Position numbers and translations under genes: made by a program
Notes under the pieces: model-generated
Told to the model about the DNA's origin: nothing
Database searches by the model: none
Seen by the model: only the letters and a program-made list of their open reading frames with translations
Part shown: in pieces, positions 1-12,266 of the stretch
Layout: the number at the start of each line of letters is the position of its first letter
Position numbering within the stretch: the first letter of the stretch is position 1
Assembly (NCBI RefSeq): GCF_000208745.1
Contig: NC_030855.1
Span: forward strand, 6,095,839 to 6,159,838
Direction: 5' to 3'
Source: Theobroma cacao
Lineage: Eukaryota; Streptophyta; Magnoliopsida; Malvales; Malvaceae
DNA length: 64,000 bases

Positions 1-354
1 GAGTCCCCATAGTGCATCTCTTGGGTATGTGTCTGGCATTCGATAGTAATCCCTTTTATTGTAAATATCTCCGCTGGAAGTCATGGGTCCTTTTGTATTG
101 TGAATACAATCTAACAATGTGAATATGTGTATGCAATGTAAATTGCTAAATACATGACTGGTATAGTGCATGTATATTATTATCGATAATGCCATTATGT
201 TTTGGCTATATTCACACCCGGAAAAAGGTGTGTGTATATGCATGATATGATAAATTTGTTAAGCAAAGGTAAATGGATAGGCTTGCTTGGGCTTAGTGAG
301 CTATGCTTATTGAGCTCATGCGCCGGTCATGGCCCGGGAAATTGGGTCATGACA
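1..354 (+). mobile_element. 3' end of a Ty3/gypsy-type LTR (copy C), cut by the window edge
   Basis: This stretch matches 60,904-61,254 almost base for base, with only scattered substitutions, and ends at the same point, GGGTCATGACA. It is therefore the 3' end of the same LTR family as the complete solo LTRs at 58,618-61,254 and 46,907-49,836. Its own 5' part lies outside the window, so I cannot tell a solo LTR from part of a full element. The small ORF at 202-414 lies mostly inside the LTR and is not a gene. Confidence 0.85.
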
Positions 355-385
355 GATACGTGCACTTGCGTGAGAAATCAACAAC
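355..385 (+). repeat. Tail of a TAT/Ogre-like LTR repeat
   Basis: The first 18 bases (GATACGTGCACTTGCGTG) match the last bases of the longer LTR-like repeats at 20,351-22,093 (plus) and 57,073-58,578 (minus). Only this tail remains between the gypsy LTR and the copia RT. The gypsy LTR probably inserted into or deleted a third copy of that repeat, which had itself landed in the copia element that follows. Confidence 0.45.
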
Positions 386-394
386 AACTATCTA

Positions 395-1992
395 ATGGTA
401 AGAAAAGAGGTTGATGAAAGCAAAATCATTGGTGATCCATATCAAAGTGTAAGAACTAAAGCTAAAGTTCAAAATGTTTGTGAATATGTTGCTTTTATCT
501 CATAAATTGAACCTAAGAACATTAATGAAACTTTAATGATGACTAATGGATACTAGCTATGCAAGAAGAAATAAATCAATTTGAAAGATGTCCAGTATGA
601 GAGTTAGTTCATAGGCCAAGTGACTATCTAATTGTAGGTACAAAATGGGTCTTTAGAAACAAAATGGATGAAAATAGAACCATAACTAGAAACAAAGCTA
701 AATTAGTTACCAAAAGATATAGTCAAGAAGAAGAAATAGAATATGATGAAACTTATGCTCTGGTAGCTAAAGTAGAGGCAATTAGAATGTTATTAGCCTT
801 TGCATGCTATATGTCCTTGAAGCTATACCAAATGGATGTTAAGAGTGCTTTTCTAAAAAGATTAATTAATGAGGAAGTGTATGTTGAACAACCTCTCGGC
901 TTTGAAAGCCAACCTTTCCAAATCATGTCTTTAGATTAAGAAAAGCCTTGTTGATTTAAAATAAGCTCCAAAAGCTTGGTATGAAACATTTTCAAAATTC
1001 TTAATCAAAAATGATTTTAATAGAGGGAAGGTTGACAAAACTCTTTTCATCAAAAGCAAAGGCAAAGACATTTTAATTGTGCAAGTCTATATTTATGATA
1101 TTATTTTTGGTGCTACTAATAAGGTTATTTGTCAAGAGTTTACTAAAACTATGCAAGGAGAATTTGAGATGAGCATGATAGGTGAACTAAATTATTTTCT
1201 TGGACTAAAATGAAACAAAAAAATATGGCACATTAATAAGTCAATCCAAGTATACAAAAGATATGCTCAAGAATTTTGGTATAGATAGCACAAGAACATA
1301 TCACACACCAATGAGTACTTCAACAATGCTTGAAAAGGATTAAAAAGGTACACCCATTGACCAAAATCTTTATAGATCTATGATAGGTTCCTTGCTTTAT
1401 CTCACAGCTAATAGACCATACAAAAGTTTTAGTGTTGGTCTATGTGCTAGGTTTTAATCATTTCCTAGAGAACCACACTCAAGTGCTATCAAAAGAATTT
1501 CTAGATAATTTGAAAGACACATCTAACCTAGGAATATGGTATCCAAAGAATTCCACTCTTAATCTCCACTCATACTCAGATGCCAATTTTGGAGGCTATA
1601 AAATAGAGAGAAAGAGCACACCCAGTACATATCAATTTTTAGGTAGTATATTGATCTCAGGGTTCTCAAAAAAACAAAATAATGTAGCCCAATCCATTAT
1701 CGAAACTAAATATGTGGTTGTCGGAAGTTCTTATGCTCAAGTTTTATGGATGAAGCAACAATTAGAAGACTGCGGACTAGCCATGAAAAGAATTCCCATA
1801 AAATGTAACAATATTAGTGCCATAAACCTCACAAAAAATCCCATCCATCACTTTAAGACTAAACATATAGAAATAAGGCATCATTTTATTAAAAATCATG
1901 TTTAAAGAGGAAATATTATTCTTGAATATGTAGGTACAAAAGATCAATTGACTGACATCTTCACAAAAGTACTTCATAGGGAATAATTCTGC
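395..1992 (+). pseudogene. SIRE-like Ty1/copia pol remnant (reverse transcriptase and RNase H)
   Basis: The three forward frames together give a copia polyprotein fragment. The RT N-terminal part lies around 430-940, and an open stretch at 664-939 contains the conserved YQMDVKSAFL block. The RT C-terminal part follows to about 1,400. RNase H (1,432-1,905) contains SYSDANFGG and TKHIEIRHHFI, and then the usual C-terminal TDIFTK block. Several frameshifts and stops (for example after 939 and at 1,212) make it non-functional. Gag, protease and integrase are missing: the fragment starts mid-pol right after the LTR tails at 1-385. The length and the ORF downstream of pol point to the SIRE/Maximus lineage, which is an inference. 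Confidence 0.85.
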
Positions 1993-2526
1993 TAAATTAA
2001 AAGTGAATTAGGTCTTATAAATCCACTATAAAAAAAAACTCAGACTAGTGGCTACCTTTGATTACTTTTTTGCCTACTGTTGGATATGACAAGCATGTAT
2101 GCATCCATTTCTTCAACCCATATTGCCTTCAACATGCATAATGTTTCTCTTGCTTCGAGTTATAGATGATATTTGAAATGCCTCCATGCATGATACTTGA
2201 ATCTTCTTTGTGCATACACAAACTAGCATGTCCATGACACTCTTATGTATAATTGTTATTCAGCTATATACTTACACATCCATATCTATTACTTTGCATT
2301 CATGCCATGGCCATCTAATTCTAAAGGTTTGTGAGAGACTGCTAAAGGAGTCAAATCTTCTCTACAAACTCTTGATTTAATGTCCAAATTTCACTTGCAC
2401 TGGTTCTAGACTTTATTTTCAAATGTCTTCAAATCAACACTCCACATCATTTTGATTACACCAAGTGTTTGGACCAAATCACGATTTTTTTAAGCCAAAA
2501 TAAATTTGTTCAAGGCAAAAAAAGTA

Positions 2527-2690
2527 AATGTATCGATAAATCTGTCCTTGTATCGTTACAATTTGTCTAGTAGCCAAAATTAAAATCCTATATTACATGT
2601 ATCGATACATTTCGTTCAGTAGCCAAAAAAAACATTCTGCCATGAATATATCGATACACAAGTAGATGTATCGTTACATGTTGGGATTTT
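2527..2690 (+). promoter_or_regulatory. Paired TATCGATAC motif cluster between pol and the downstream ORF
   Basis: Two pairs of a TATCGATAC-like motif start at 2,531/2,551 and 2,649/2,669, both 20 bp apart, and a single perfect copy starts at 2,600. It is the same motif and spacing as in this element's 3' LTR (5,098-5,496). The region lies between the end of pol and the ORF remnant at about 3,370, where a promoter for that ORF would be expected. A regulatory role is inference. Confidence 0.4.
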
Positions 2691-3370
2691 AAAAGTTTAT
2701 GCACTCATTCTCTACTATTTCTTGACCTTCATTCTTACAAATTCTCTCAACCACTCAAATCTTTTTTGTTTTTTTTCTTCATATCCAGTCCAATTAAATT
2801 ATTTCTAACCATTTTTCATTGATCAAAACACCATATTTTTCCCTAAAACACTAAACTTAGCCTAAAATCCCAAAATTCCCATTTTGAAACCTTAGGTTCT
2901 CATTTCTCAAATTTTTAAAAGTTCTTTCATTTTTTGGCAAAATAGGTCCGATTACAAGTCCTCTTAGCCATCTTTGACTATTTCTACCAGTTTTTTTTTT
3001 CACAAAATCAACACTTAAATGGCCTTCCAACCTAAATGCACCAAATAGACCACCTCTCGCCACCAAGTCTTTGCCCCAAATGCTTTCACCTCCTTCCAAC
3101 CACCACCACCACCGGTACCACACACAAATGACAGTTCCTTCAAGCAGAACTTCTCTCACCCTTCCCTAGAGTGAAAATTCAACAAGGATTACACCAAGCA
3201 AGACGTCAAGCTAGTACAGGTAATCAACTTTAACTATCTTAAAAGCATTAATTTTTCATATCTTGATAATTTTTTAGAACTAGGTTGGCTTAATTACTTG
3301 ACAATGAACCGAACTTACCATGCCGATTTAGTTAAGGTGTTTTACTTTAATGCAACCATAAAATTTCAGG

Positions 3371-4215
3371 GCTTGAAGATAGCGAACCCGTAAAACACAT
3401 TGATAGGATCTATACCTATGTCATGGGTAAGAAAATAGTGGTCACCCAACACACCTTAGATTTTGTCTTAGACTTTGATATCCATCAAGGGAATTTGGGC
3501 TATGTCAAGGGGATCTTGCCCAATGAGGTTCTGTCCACTATGTATACCTACTCTCCCACTAGTGAAAAGAATATAACTAGTGTCAAGCAGCTCTCATTTT
3601 ACCATCGTATTCTTCACCACATTATGTCCCACACTCTTTGCCCTCATGGCATAAATTACTCCACTATCAAGAGTGAGGATTTTTGGTTTTTGTATTGTAT
3701 CAAATCTAACCACCATGTCAACCTAGCCAAGTTCATACTTGATGATATGTTAAAATTATAAATAAGTCTGATAAGACCTTCCTCTACGGCATGGCCATTA
3801 ATGCCATCATTGACTCGAAGGGCATCAACACCAGGTGTGACCTACTTAAATAACATGCGATGCTCACGAAGATCAATGAGCATGCCATCAACAAACTTGG
3901 ATTTATGTATGTCAACAATTCTTGGGTCTGTAAAGAAACCGTCAATGAACCTAATATTGTTAGGGATGGGGGAAATGACGACACATTTGCTGAGCCTAGT
4001 GCAACCTTTAGTGCAAGTTCGAGTGTACACCGGAGTGTCGACCTTAGCTTTCTACCTATGTCCATTGTCTTTAACAAAAAGTAAGCTTATACCTACCAAT
4101 TATCTTTTATGGACTTTATGGATGCTCGTGTGGTTAACAAGTTGGATGCCTTGGACGTTTAGAATCAGGAGTTACTTCACTACCAATAGCTGCTTGAGGA
4201 GCAATTTTGAGCTCA
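3371..4215 (+). pseudogene. Retrotransposon ORF in env position downstream of copia pol, frameshifted
   Basis: A coding-like stretch runs at 3,371-3,761 (including TLDFVLDFD, GILPNEVLSTMY, SFYHRILHHIMSHTLCP and FWFLYCIKSNHHVNLAKF). It continues in another frame at about 3,780-4,084 (KINEHAINKLGF, NNSWVCKET, LSFLPMSI). Hydrophobic and histidine-rich text of this kind matches my memory of the extra ORF found after pol in SIRE-type elements and of proteins annotated as a putative plant transposon protein domain. Its biochemical role is not known. There is no evident signal peptide or fusion motif, so 'env' describes only its position. A stop after 3,761, a frame change and later stops make it a pseudogene. 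Confidence 0.6.
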
Positions 4216-4699
4216 CTTTCCACCACCCTCTTAAGCTTCTCACATGGGACATTACCTACTCTAAGCTCCTTTTATATTCCTTAGATTAGATGGCAGCCAT
4301 TTTAATCATTATTGATCACAAGCATTGTCTTGCATTTTGTCTCTTTCAAATTTTATAAGCTGATGTTAAATGGTCATTGGTGACCAATTTTGGATTTTCT
4401 TATGTTTTATGCTATTTTATGCTCATGAACAACTAATTCTATTAATCCTCAACTTGTTTACATTAACGTTCTCTTGTTTATCCTTCCTTGAATGGTTATC
4501 TTTATATTTTACTGAGTTATTAATTCTACATTGTCCACTAGTGATGTTCTATTTACTATCTTCATATTCTGCACTTATTTCTCTATTTGAATATGATGCT
4601 GTTATGGGTTGAAGGTTGGTCATTTTTCACTGGTCTACTTTTACCTTACATTTGGCTTTTCAATCCAATCCACTCTTCTTTTGTCACTTGATTTTCTTT

Positions 4700-4923
4700 T
4701 TTGACATAACAAAAAGGGGGAGATCATGGTACAAATTTTATATCACTTTCTCATCACAATGATTAAACTATTTTCAAAATTACAAAATCTTAAAAGGACT
4801 TTAAATTGAGGGGGAGGATTCAAAACTAAATAAAACTTTCAAATCTTCAAAATTCAAGAGAAATCATTTTCAAAAGTTTAACAAATTTTGCTCATTGTTT
4901 TGCCATATGAAAACGGGGGAGAT
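4700..4923 (+). other. Polypurine tracts of the SIRE-like element
   Basis: Three G-rich purine runs occur close together: AAAAAGGGGGAGA near 4,711, GAGGGGGAGGA near 4,808 and ACGGGGGAGATT ending at 4,923. The last directly precedes the 3' LTR and is the likely plus-strand priming site. SIRE-type elements are known for several such tracts before the LTR. Confidence 0.5.
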
Positions 4924-6219
4924 TATTAGCTTTATAGCTTTCAAATCAATCTCGTGTTTTGAAATGACAAAAAGAAAATGATCAAAATTTATTAAAGTCC
5001 TAGAATATCAAGTCTAACCATCCCTTCACACTTTCAAATGAGTTTGAGAAGAAAAACAAAGAAAAAGAACTTTGAACAATGCATTCGGGTCCAAATCTAT
5101 CAGTACATGTTCTTCATGTATCGATACATTCGGACAAATATCAATAATTTTCAAATCTATCGATACATGTTCTTGAGATAAGTCAAAATTTAAAAAATGA
5201 AAACTCAATTTATCGATACATTCTTAATTGTATCAATAAATATGCAACAGAATGCTCATTGCTTTAAAAGTATCGATACATTTCTTAAATGTATCGATAC
5301 ATTTTCAACAAAATACTCACTCTCTCAAAAGTATCAATACATTAGCATATGTATCAATACATTTTAAATAGAATACCAAAACCCTTACAAGCAAGTTCAA
5401 ATGTATCAATACATGCACAAATGTATCTATACATCACAATAAGAATTCAAAAATAAAAAAGGCAATGTATCAATACATTCACTTATGTATTGATACAATA
5501 TGACCATTGGAGCTTTGGATGAAGAAAAGAATGACTATTTCCACATTAAATGCACTCTCAACTACCCTTGAAGCCTTAGCGAGTATAAATACAAGCTCCT
5601 TCAGCATTTATGAAGGTTGGAAGACTTTAGAACACAACCTCAAGGGAAGATTTCAGCTCAAAATTATTAAACACTTTTTGTACTCTTCTTGCATTTAAGT
5701 TTTCAAGTTGTACCATCAAAAGTGTTTTTATTGCTCATTTTCTTTCTCACCAAAAATTGTACGTAATTTGTTGTTTAATCTTTAAGAGACATCTCAGCTA
5801 CACCTTTATTTCTTTCTTTATTAATTTGAGTGGTTATCCCTTAACCAATTGGAAAAGTATAGTGGTTGTGTTTTAACCATAAAAAACATTGTAAGGTTGT
5901 GCTTATCCACAAAAGGCATTGTAACAAACTTGATTTCAATAGTAGATTTTAAATTCCTTAGCAAATCTAAGGGAAAGGATGTAAGCAAGGAGGTCAAACC
6001 TCTATAAAATTGTTATGTTGATTTTCCTTCCTTCTTGTCTCTTTAATTTCATTTGTGTTTATCAAACTCTCTCAATTTACAAGAAATAATTTGTCTTGAT
6101 CATCTTCAAATTGGAAATTTGGTCTAAGAGAACTTCATTTTCTCAAAATTGAAAAGTAGATTTTCAAAATTACAAAAATAATCCAATTCACACCCCCTTG
6201 GATTCAATCACTTTGAACA
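4924..6219 (+). mobile_element. 3' LTR of the SIRE-like copia element
   Basis: It starts at TATTAGCTTTATAGC, like the TGTTAGCTTTATA start (read on the minus strand) of the solo LTR at 61,985-63,669. It ends after a C-rich AATTCACACCCCCTTGG block at TTTGAACA, in the manner of SIRE LTRs. The U3 part holds seven motif pairs (5,098-5,496). The downstream part (5,850-5,960) has copies of a GGTTGTGCTTA-type repeat also seen, inverted, at 62,300-62,545. The 5' LTR of this element is not in the window, so the end is placed by analogy and no target duplication can be read. The ORFs at 5,026-5,208 and 5,507-5,698 are chance frames. Confidence 0.65.
5098..5496 (+). repeat. Array of seven paired ATGTATCGATACAT-type palindromic motifs (LTR U3, family 1)
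   Basis: Motif starts are 5,098/5,119, 5,158/5,178 (second copy degenerate), 5,211/5,231, 5,271/5,292, 5,332/5,352, 5,404/5,424 and 5,468/5,488. Within each pair the starts are 20-21 bp apart. Pairs are 53-72 bp apart. The 14-base consensus ATGTATCGATACAT is a perfect palindrome. Spacer sequences are not conserved between pairs. Confidence 0.8.
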
Positions 6220-6284
6220 AATTGTTCAAATCCTTATAAAAATCCAAAAATCCTACATATACAAAGACAAAAATTAATATACCC

Positions 6285-9200
6285 CAAATTTGCTATCGAT
6301 TATGCCTCCTCTATATCATCAGAAAAAGGTGTGTACGACCCTGTCTATGGCTGTGTGCCTTCGACTAAGGCTCTTGTGATGAAAACTCGAGTGTAGGTGG
6401 AAACCTATTAAGGATCATTTCAAAGGTCAATTGGATACTCAATATCTTGGCATCCATATTCTTCATTAAGTCTTTCATTTGTTGATAACCCTCGGGTTCA
6501 AAAGAAAGAGCTCAAGTAGATTCACTTCTTTTTCTTGATTGAAGCTTCATATAATTCTGCCATGTAGTACTCATCCTTCTCTAGGAATCGACGTTTCTTA
6601 AATTGACCTAAACATCAGTTAGGGTGCGCGAAAATAAAAAGACGACCAGATGCACCCACGTCTTTATCATCATCATCATTCCCTGGCATTTAGTTCATTC
6701 TTGTCGAGATTGTAAGTTTGAAATACATCAAGCAAAACAATAATATTTTCTCAATGATATATGCTTCGCAAATGGATCTTCCCACAAATACTCGATCTTT
6801 CACCTTTTTTTTCAATGGTGCAATAACCTAAATATTAAAATGATTGTTAACTCATGAACAAGATATTTTAACCTTAAATCAAGAATAAAGTGTAAAACGA
6901 AATGCCTTGCAATACCTCTCAAAAACATACATCTATAGATAATGGATTGGTCCTCCATCTCGAGCTTTGTATGCCAAGTGGATCGACAAATACTCCTTTG
7001 AGTAGAAAAAGCCCAATAGACCTTCCATGCATTCATAAGATCGACACACAATTTCGATGCACATAAATCATGAAAGAAATGTAACATGTCAACAATTGGA
7101 CTCCAAATAATGTGGGGAACCATATCACGACAGGCAATTAGAAGCAAAGGCTACATGAAAATATGACAATCATGACTTTTCATCTCATAAAACTTATAGT
7201 CATGCTCATTCACACACATCGCCAAGTTAAAGGCAAAAACATTTGGAAGACGTAACTATTTCACCCAAGCATACACAAGGTTCTTTTGCTCTTTAGTCAA
7301 AGTGTAAGAGGCTTTTGGTTTATAAACACCTCCGAATCTTTGTGAACCTTGATATTGTCTTTCATTTTCCCTAGAACATCTATCATCATGTTCAATATTT
7401 TTTCAAAGACATTATGCTCAACATGCATCACATCCATGTTGTGATGAATGAGATTCATATGCTAATATGGTAACTCCCAAAAAATACTTTTCTTCATCCA
7501 ATTATGGATTTGATCGAAACTCAGTAGCTTTTGCCCACCAACCTTTATCCCACATGTGATATTAGGGATTAAATCCAATCACTCCAATATCTGAATACTA
7601 GATAATAGACTAATTAGGGGTTCTTGTTCAACACATTTTTAAATTTATCTTTTTGACAACAAAAAGAATGATCCATTTTCAAGAATTGTCGATGACAATG
7701 AAAAAAACAAGGCTTTTTCTTATACTCCAAGATGAAACTCCTTCCATGTTCCGTGAAATAAAGAAATGCTAAACGCCCATGAATGCTCCACTTGGACAAC
7801 ATACCCTATGTAGGGAAGTCATTAATGGCCCATAAAAGTGTTTCCCGTAGAATAAAATTTTATGTCCTAAATGCATCATATGTGACAACACCTTCATCTC
7901 ACAAAACCTTTAACTTATTTATCAGATGTCATAGGAAAACATTAATGGTTTTTCCCGAACTTGTCTTCCATGAGATTACCATATTAAGAAAGATGTATGG
8001 TAGCTTCATGCACATCCATGGAGGTAAGTTATAGACAGTGAGCATAATTGGCTACACCAAATACAATTTCGCTGTCGGACCGAATAGACTAAAACCATCT
8101 GAACGTAAGCAAAGTCTATTTTGCAAGGCTCTACAATAAAAGATTGATGGGTGTGATTAAAGTGTTACCAAGCCTCACCATCAACAAGATGGCTAAGCAC
8201 TCCATCATTTGATTGGTGCATGACATGCCATGTCATGTATTATGTGATTTTGTCTAACAAATAAAGCCTTTGTAACCTTGGTATGATTGGAAAGTACTAC
8301 ATAGGGAATTTTCTTCTCCCTTCATCACCTTGATTTATTCAATTTATACTGAGAATGATCGCAACATGAACAATAGGACAACTCCTCATTTTTTTATATA
8401 AAATAACATGCAATTATTCTTACATGCATGAATTTTCATATAACTGAGCCTAAATTTCTTCAAATTTGCCTTCATTCTATAGAAAGTTTTTGATAATGCT
8501 TCATCTAGTGGCAACATCTCCTTCACTAGATGCATTAGATGATTAAAGCAAGCCTCTCTCATATTAAACTATAACTTCACATTCAATAATTGGGACATAG
8601 TTGATTGTTTTATGTGCTTGGTGAATTAGGACCTCAAAGCTACATCAACATCATTTAACAACGAAAAGAAGATTGTCACGTTAGAATTAGGATCCTCGTG
8701 AGTCACCCTTTCATTTTCATTCACAACATTGAATTGAAACTTTGGATGTAAAGTATCCATAACCGTTTTAGCGTATGGATTTCCCACTCAACCTTCATTA
8801 ACTACTTCTTCTCCAACATTATCCTCAATAATATGCCTCGATGATTGTTCCGCATGAAATGAGTCACCATGTGAATCCCATATTGTGTGCACACGTAAAC
8901 CTTTATGGTATTAATGTTCTTAAACCTTATCAGCAAAGACATATGATCTTGTTCCCACACACATATCTATGTTGACTTAAGGCAAATGAAATAAATTCGT
9001 CTACATCATTCTGAAATTTTAGAGTAAGGAATTCATTATAACCTACTCAAGAAGGAATTCATTATAACCTACTCGAGAATACATCCAACTCCAATCTTGT
9101 TGCATTCTTATTTAATTATAACTGTAACAGACAGATAATGTCATTTACTAGAAAATGTTAAGGAAAAAAAACTTGTATACTTAGTAGAATTATAAAAGAT

Positions 9201-10303
9201 ATTAAAACCAAGTTGAACACCTTAAAACTACTTGGTTTCAAGCTTTATATTTCAAATGTTGCTCAAAATTTAGAATTTTATGAGTATCTAGATAACACAA
9301 ATATTCAAGTGAATCTTCAAACCCAATAATGCATGAATAAAATTATACAAATAGAAACAATCATCAAATGAATAAAATGGAAACCAAACACAATCCCCCA
9401 AACACCATAGAAAATTTATACTTTCTCCAAACCAATCAACAACAATCGAAAGCCAAATGCAATTCCTCAAACACTATAATAAATTTTTAATTTCTCCAAA
9501 CCATCAACAACAATCTAGCAATAAAAGTAATACATAACAATCATATATGTCATTTAATAATAGATACAAAATTTGTCGTTACTTAGCTAGGAGTGGAAGG
9601 TGGGACAATTTTCAATGGGTTTGCCTCCAATCAGGTGGAAACCATGGCACGAAGGGAAGGCGTAAGCAACTAAAGGGATGGCTCGGCATTGGGTTGGCAA
9701 TGAACGAGTCTTGATGTAGGGTGCAGGGATAGAGAAGAGAGAAAAAACAAAAGGGAGAAATGAAGGGAAAGAACTCGATTAGGACAATTAATTTGAACTA
9801 TCGATGAAATCATCGAAAAAAATTTTGTCGGTAACAAAAAGAAGGTTTCTTTGATGAAATATTTGTCGAAATTTAGTCGCGAATTAAAATGCCTTGTCTA
9901 ATACAAATCACCGACTGATATTCCATTGGCAAATCCATTAGCAATCAAACTACCTTCTTAGTAAGTATCACTAATAGAATTTTCATTGATGCTTCCATCG
10001 GTATTTTAAACAATTCACCAACTACATTTTTCGTTGAAATATCCTTTAGGAAATTTCCATCAGCGAAAAATTTACTGATGATGTATATTAGTTTGTATCC
10101 TTCGTTCCTTTCCCTTTAAATGCACGTTTAATAATTGCCTATCGATTACTAACAAAATTATCTCTGTCGATAATTTTTGTCGATGATCCATTAGTGTTTT
10201 GTTGAAAGTTTGCTATTTTAAATTCATCGATTTTTTATCAGCAATCCATCAAAATATATCAACAAATTCCATTCTATCATTAAAAGCCGATTTTCTGATA
10301 ATG
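6285..10303 (-). mobile_element. Decayed CACTA (En/Spm) DNA transposon with TNP2-type transposase
   Basis: The minus strand carries fragments of a CACTA transposase with many stops. At 7,802-7,614 it reads LSKWSIHGRLAF, then WFDCHRRF-like residues and DHSF (TNP2 domain). Around 7,500-7,400 it reads HNMDVMHVEHNVFE. At 7,147-6,812 it reads CRDMVPHIIWSP and LHFFHDLCASKL, typical of the DUF4218 region after TNP2. The right end at 10,303 reads, on the minus strand, CATTATCAGAAAATCGG, one base from a standard CACTA terminus. The adjoining 9,800-10,303 is full of short ATCGATGAAAT/TTTGTCGGTAA-type subterminal repeats. The left end was not found and is probably truncated next to the SIRE LTR. Confidence 0.75.
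9800..10303 (-). repeat. CACTA subterminal repeat region and right terminus
   Basis: Many degenerate copies of a 10-15 bp unit around ATCGATGAAATTTTGTCGG occur in both orientations, as expected for the transposase-binding subterminal zone of a CACTA element. The last base pairs are the terminus (CATTA, from CACTA) at 10,299-10,303. Confidence 0.55.
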
Positions 10304-10708
10304 AAAATTCTATACTCTTGTCATATAATTTATATAAGAGTTAGACTTATTGGCAATGAGTAATAGTCATTGTTAAAATAAGTTACTTGTTTATTAGAGC
10401 AATGACATAATAAAAAATAGTTAAAAGTAAAACTACACCAATATTCAGTGTTAAAAAATCATAATAATTTATTGATAAATAATTAGTATATTTTTATTTA
10501 TTGTACCCTAAATTTTTATTTTATTTGTTTTTCCTTATTTTTTTCTTTTTGCCATTTTTTTATTCTTTCTACCTTAATAGTAGCTGATCCCCAATGATAG
10601 AAACAACCATCCTAACTACTCAACTTAACCATTGGAGGTCTTATCTGGCATTATAAATAGTTAAATCAAGCTGACAGTGCACATATTCACCTTGACAACG
10701 ACCCTATT
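10304..10708. other. Intergenic, no gene seen
   Basis: AT-rich DNA between the CACTA terminus and the next copia LTR. I see no ORF with recognisable content, no RNA gene and no clear repeat border. Confidence 0.5.
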
Positions 10709-11345
10709 CATTGGGAAAATAGTATATTTAATAAGGTTTCAACATCCCATTTGCGAAGGTACAAAATAGGTGAGTGCCTTATATATGAAAACCCATAATA
10801 GGCTTGTAGTAAGGAAGAAAAGAAAAAGGTGTTGCACGCACATGAGATTGGACAAAGCCTTGAGAAAATGCATATTTCCCCATTGCTTGCAAGTATACAC
10901 ATTGGCTAGGCCCAAGTATAATTTTGTACTTTGGTACATAATTTTATTTTTCCTCAACCTTTAGTAGTTGAAACAGCCTTATTGACTGAGTCTGTTAACC
11001 TTATCTAACTTAGTTTTATTTTTCAGATTTTGTTGTTAATTTGACTAAGCCTATATTTCCTAATTCTCTTAAATGTTATTTGACTCAGCATAATTTTTCT
11101 TAATTCCCTCTATTTTTCACAGATTTTATGCTACTATTTTGTAACATTAACTTTTTCCTCCACCCTATAAATACAACCTCTCTACCTCAGTCATAATACA
11201 CCAACAGTTCTCTCATCTTCTCTAAAGCTTTTTTGCACATTTCTCTATTTTCCTTGCTTTCTTGCTAGGTTTTTTTTCTCTAGAAAAGTCTTTCTGCTAT
11301 TCTTGTTATCTTTTACTAGTTTGTACAAACTAATAAGGAAGAGTC
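10709..11345 (+). mobile_element. 5' LTR of a deleted copia element (copia 2)
   Basis: The sequence from AATAGTATATTTAATAAGG to TTACTAGTTTGTACAAA is repeated at 15,273-15,665 with many substitutions, which defines a pair of LTRs around 11,346-15,272. The 3' copy lacks about 240 bp that are present here (roughly 10,963-11,200). I cannot fix the first and last base because no TG/CA ends or target duplication are clear. A TATA-like CTATAAATACAA lies at 11,165. The ORFs at 10,708-10,964 are LTR shadows. Confidence 0.65.
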
Positions 11346-12266
11346 TATTGAATCTTGAAAGATAACCATTACAGTCCTTTTTGCACCGAGTTTCATACTT
11401 TGAAGGGGTCGAAATTATCATTAAGGATAGTGAAATCACGCCTCAGACTTCTTTCTATTTTCACTTGCTTTATTATTTTTTTCATTTGTTTCTCAAATAT
11501 TTAAACAATTTAAAGGATAATGGATTCCCACACTGATAATATCATTGCCACTATTCCTACTACCGCCTCTATCTTAGCTGCCACCACCACCGTCAAAGGT
11601 TCCACCATGACTCCCACTCCTTTGATCGTTCCTCATATGCTTTCAATCTCATTTGCCAAACCATTTCCAGATATCTCCAAAATTGAAGTTTTTAATGGCG
11701 AAAACTTCAAAAGATGGTAAGAAAGGATTTTTTCAATCTTTGATAATCATGGGGTGGCTTTTACATTGACTAATTCCAAGCCAAAAGATGTCAAAATGCT
11801 AGAACCATGGATGCATGCGAATACGATATGTAGGCATATGATCATTAACATGCCTTTTAATAAACTGTTTGATTTATACAGTGCCTATAAAGAAGCTATA
11901 AGAAATGAGATTGATTTGATTTTACAAAATAAAATCTAAGAATTAGTAGATTTACCACTTAGAGCCAAACCAATTGATTGCAAACGAATTTTTAAAAGAA
12001 AATTTAATCGTGATGATTCTGTCAATAAATACAAAGCTAGATTAGTTGCAAAGGGTTTTACTTAAAAACAAAATATTTACTATTTTGATACTTTTGCTCC
12101 AGTAACAAGAATTTCCATCTATTCGTGTTTTATTTGCCTTAGCTTTGATTTACAACCTTGTTGTTCTTCAAATGAATGTTAAAACCACTTTTTAAAATGG
12201 TGATTTAGAAAAGGAAATTTATATGGCACAACCCGAAGGATGTGTTCTTCCTTGTCAAGAAAACAA

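Noticed and set aside
2857..3159. Minus-strand ORF of 100 residues
   Set aside because: A chance frame, low-complexity with W/G runs, antisense to a proline/histidine-rich stretch upstream of the retrotransposon ORF.
3842..4289. Overlapping ORFs on both strands around 3,784-4,289
   Set aside because: Only the frame continuing the 3,423-3,761 protein makes sense. The others are shadows.
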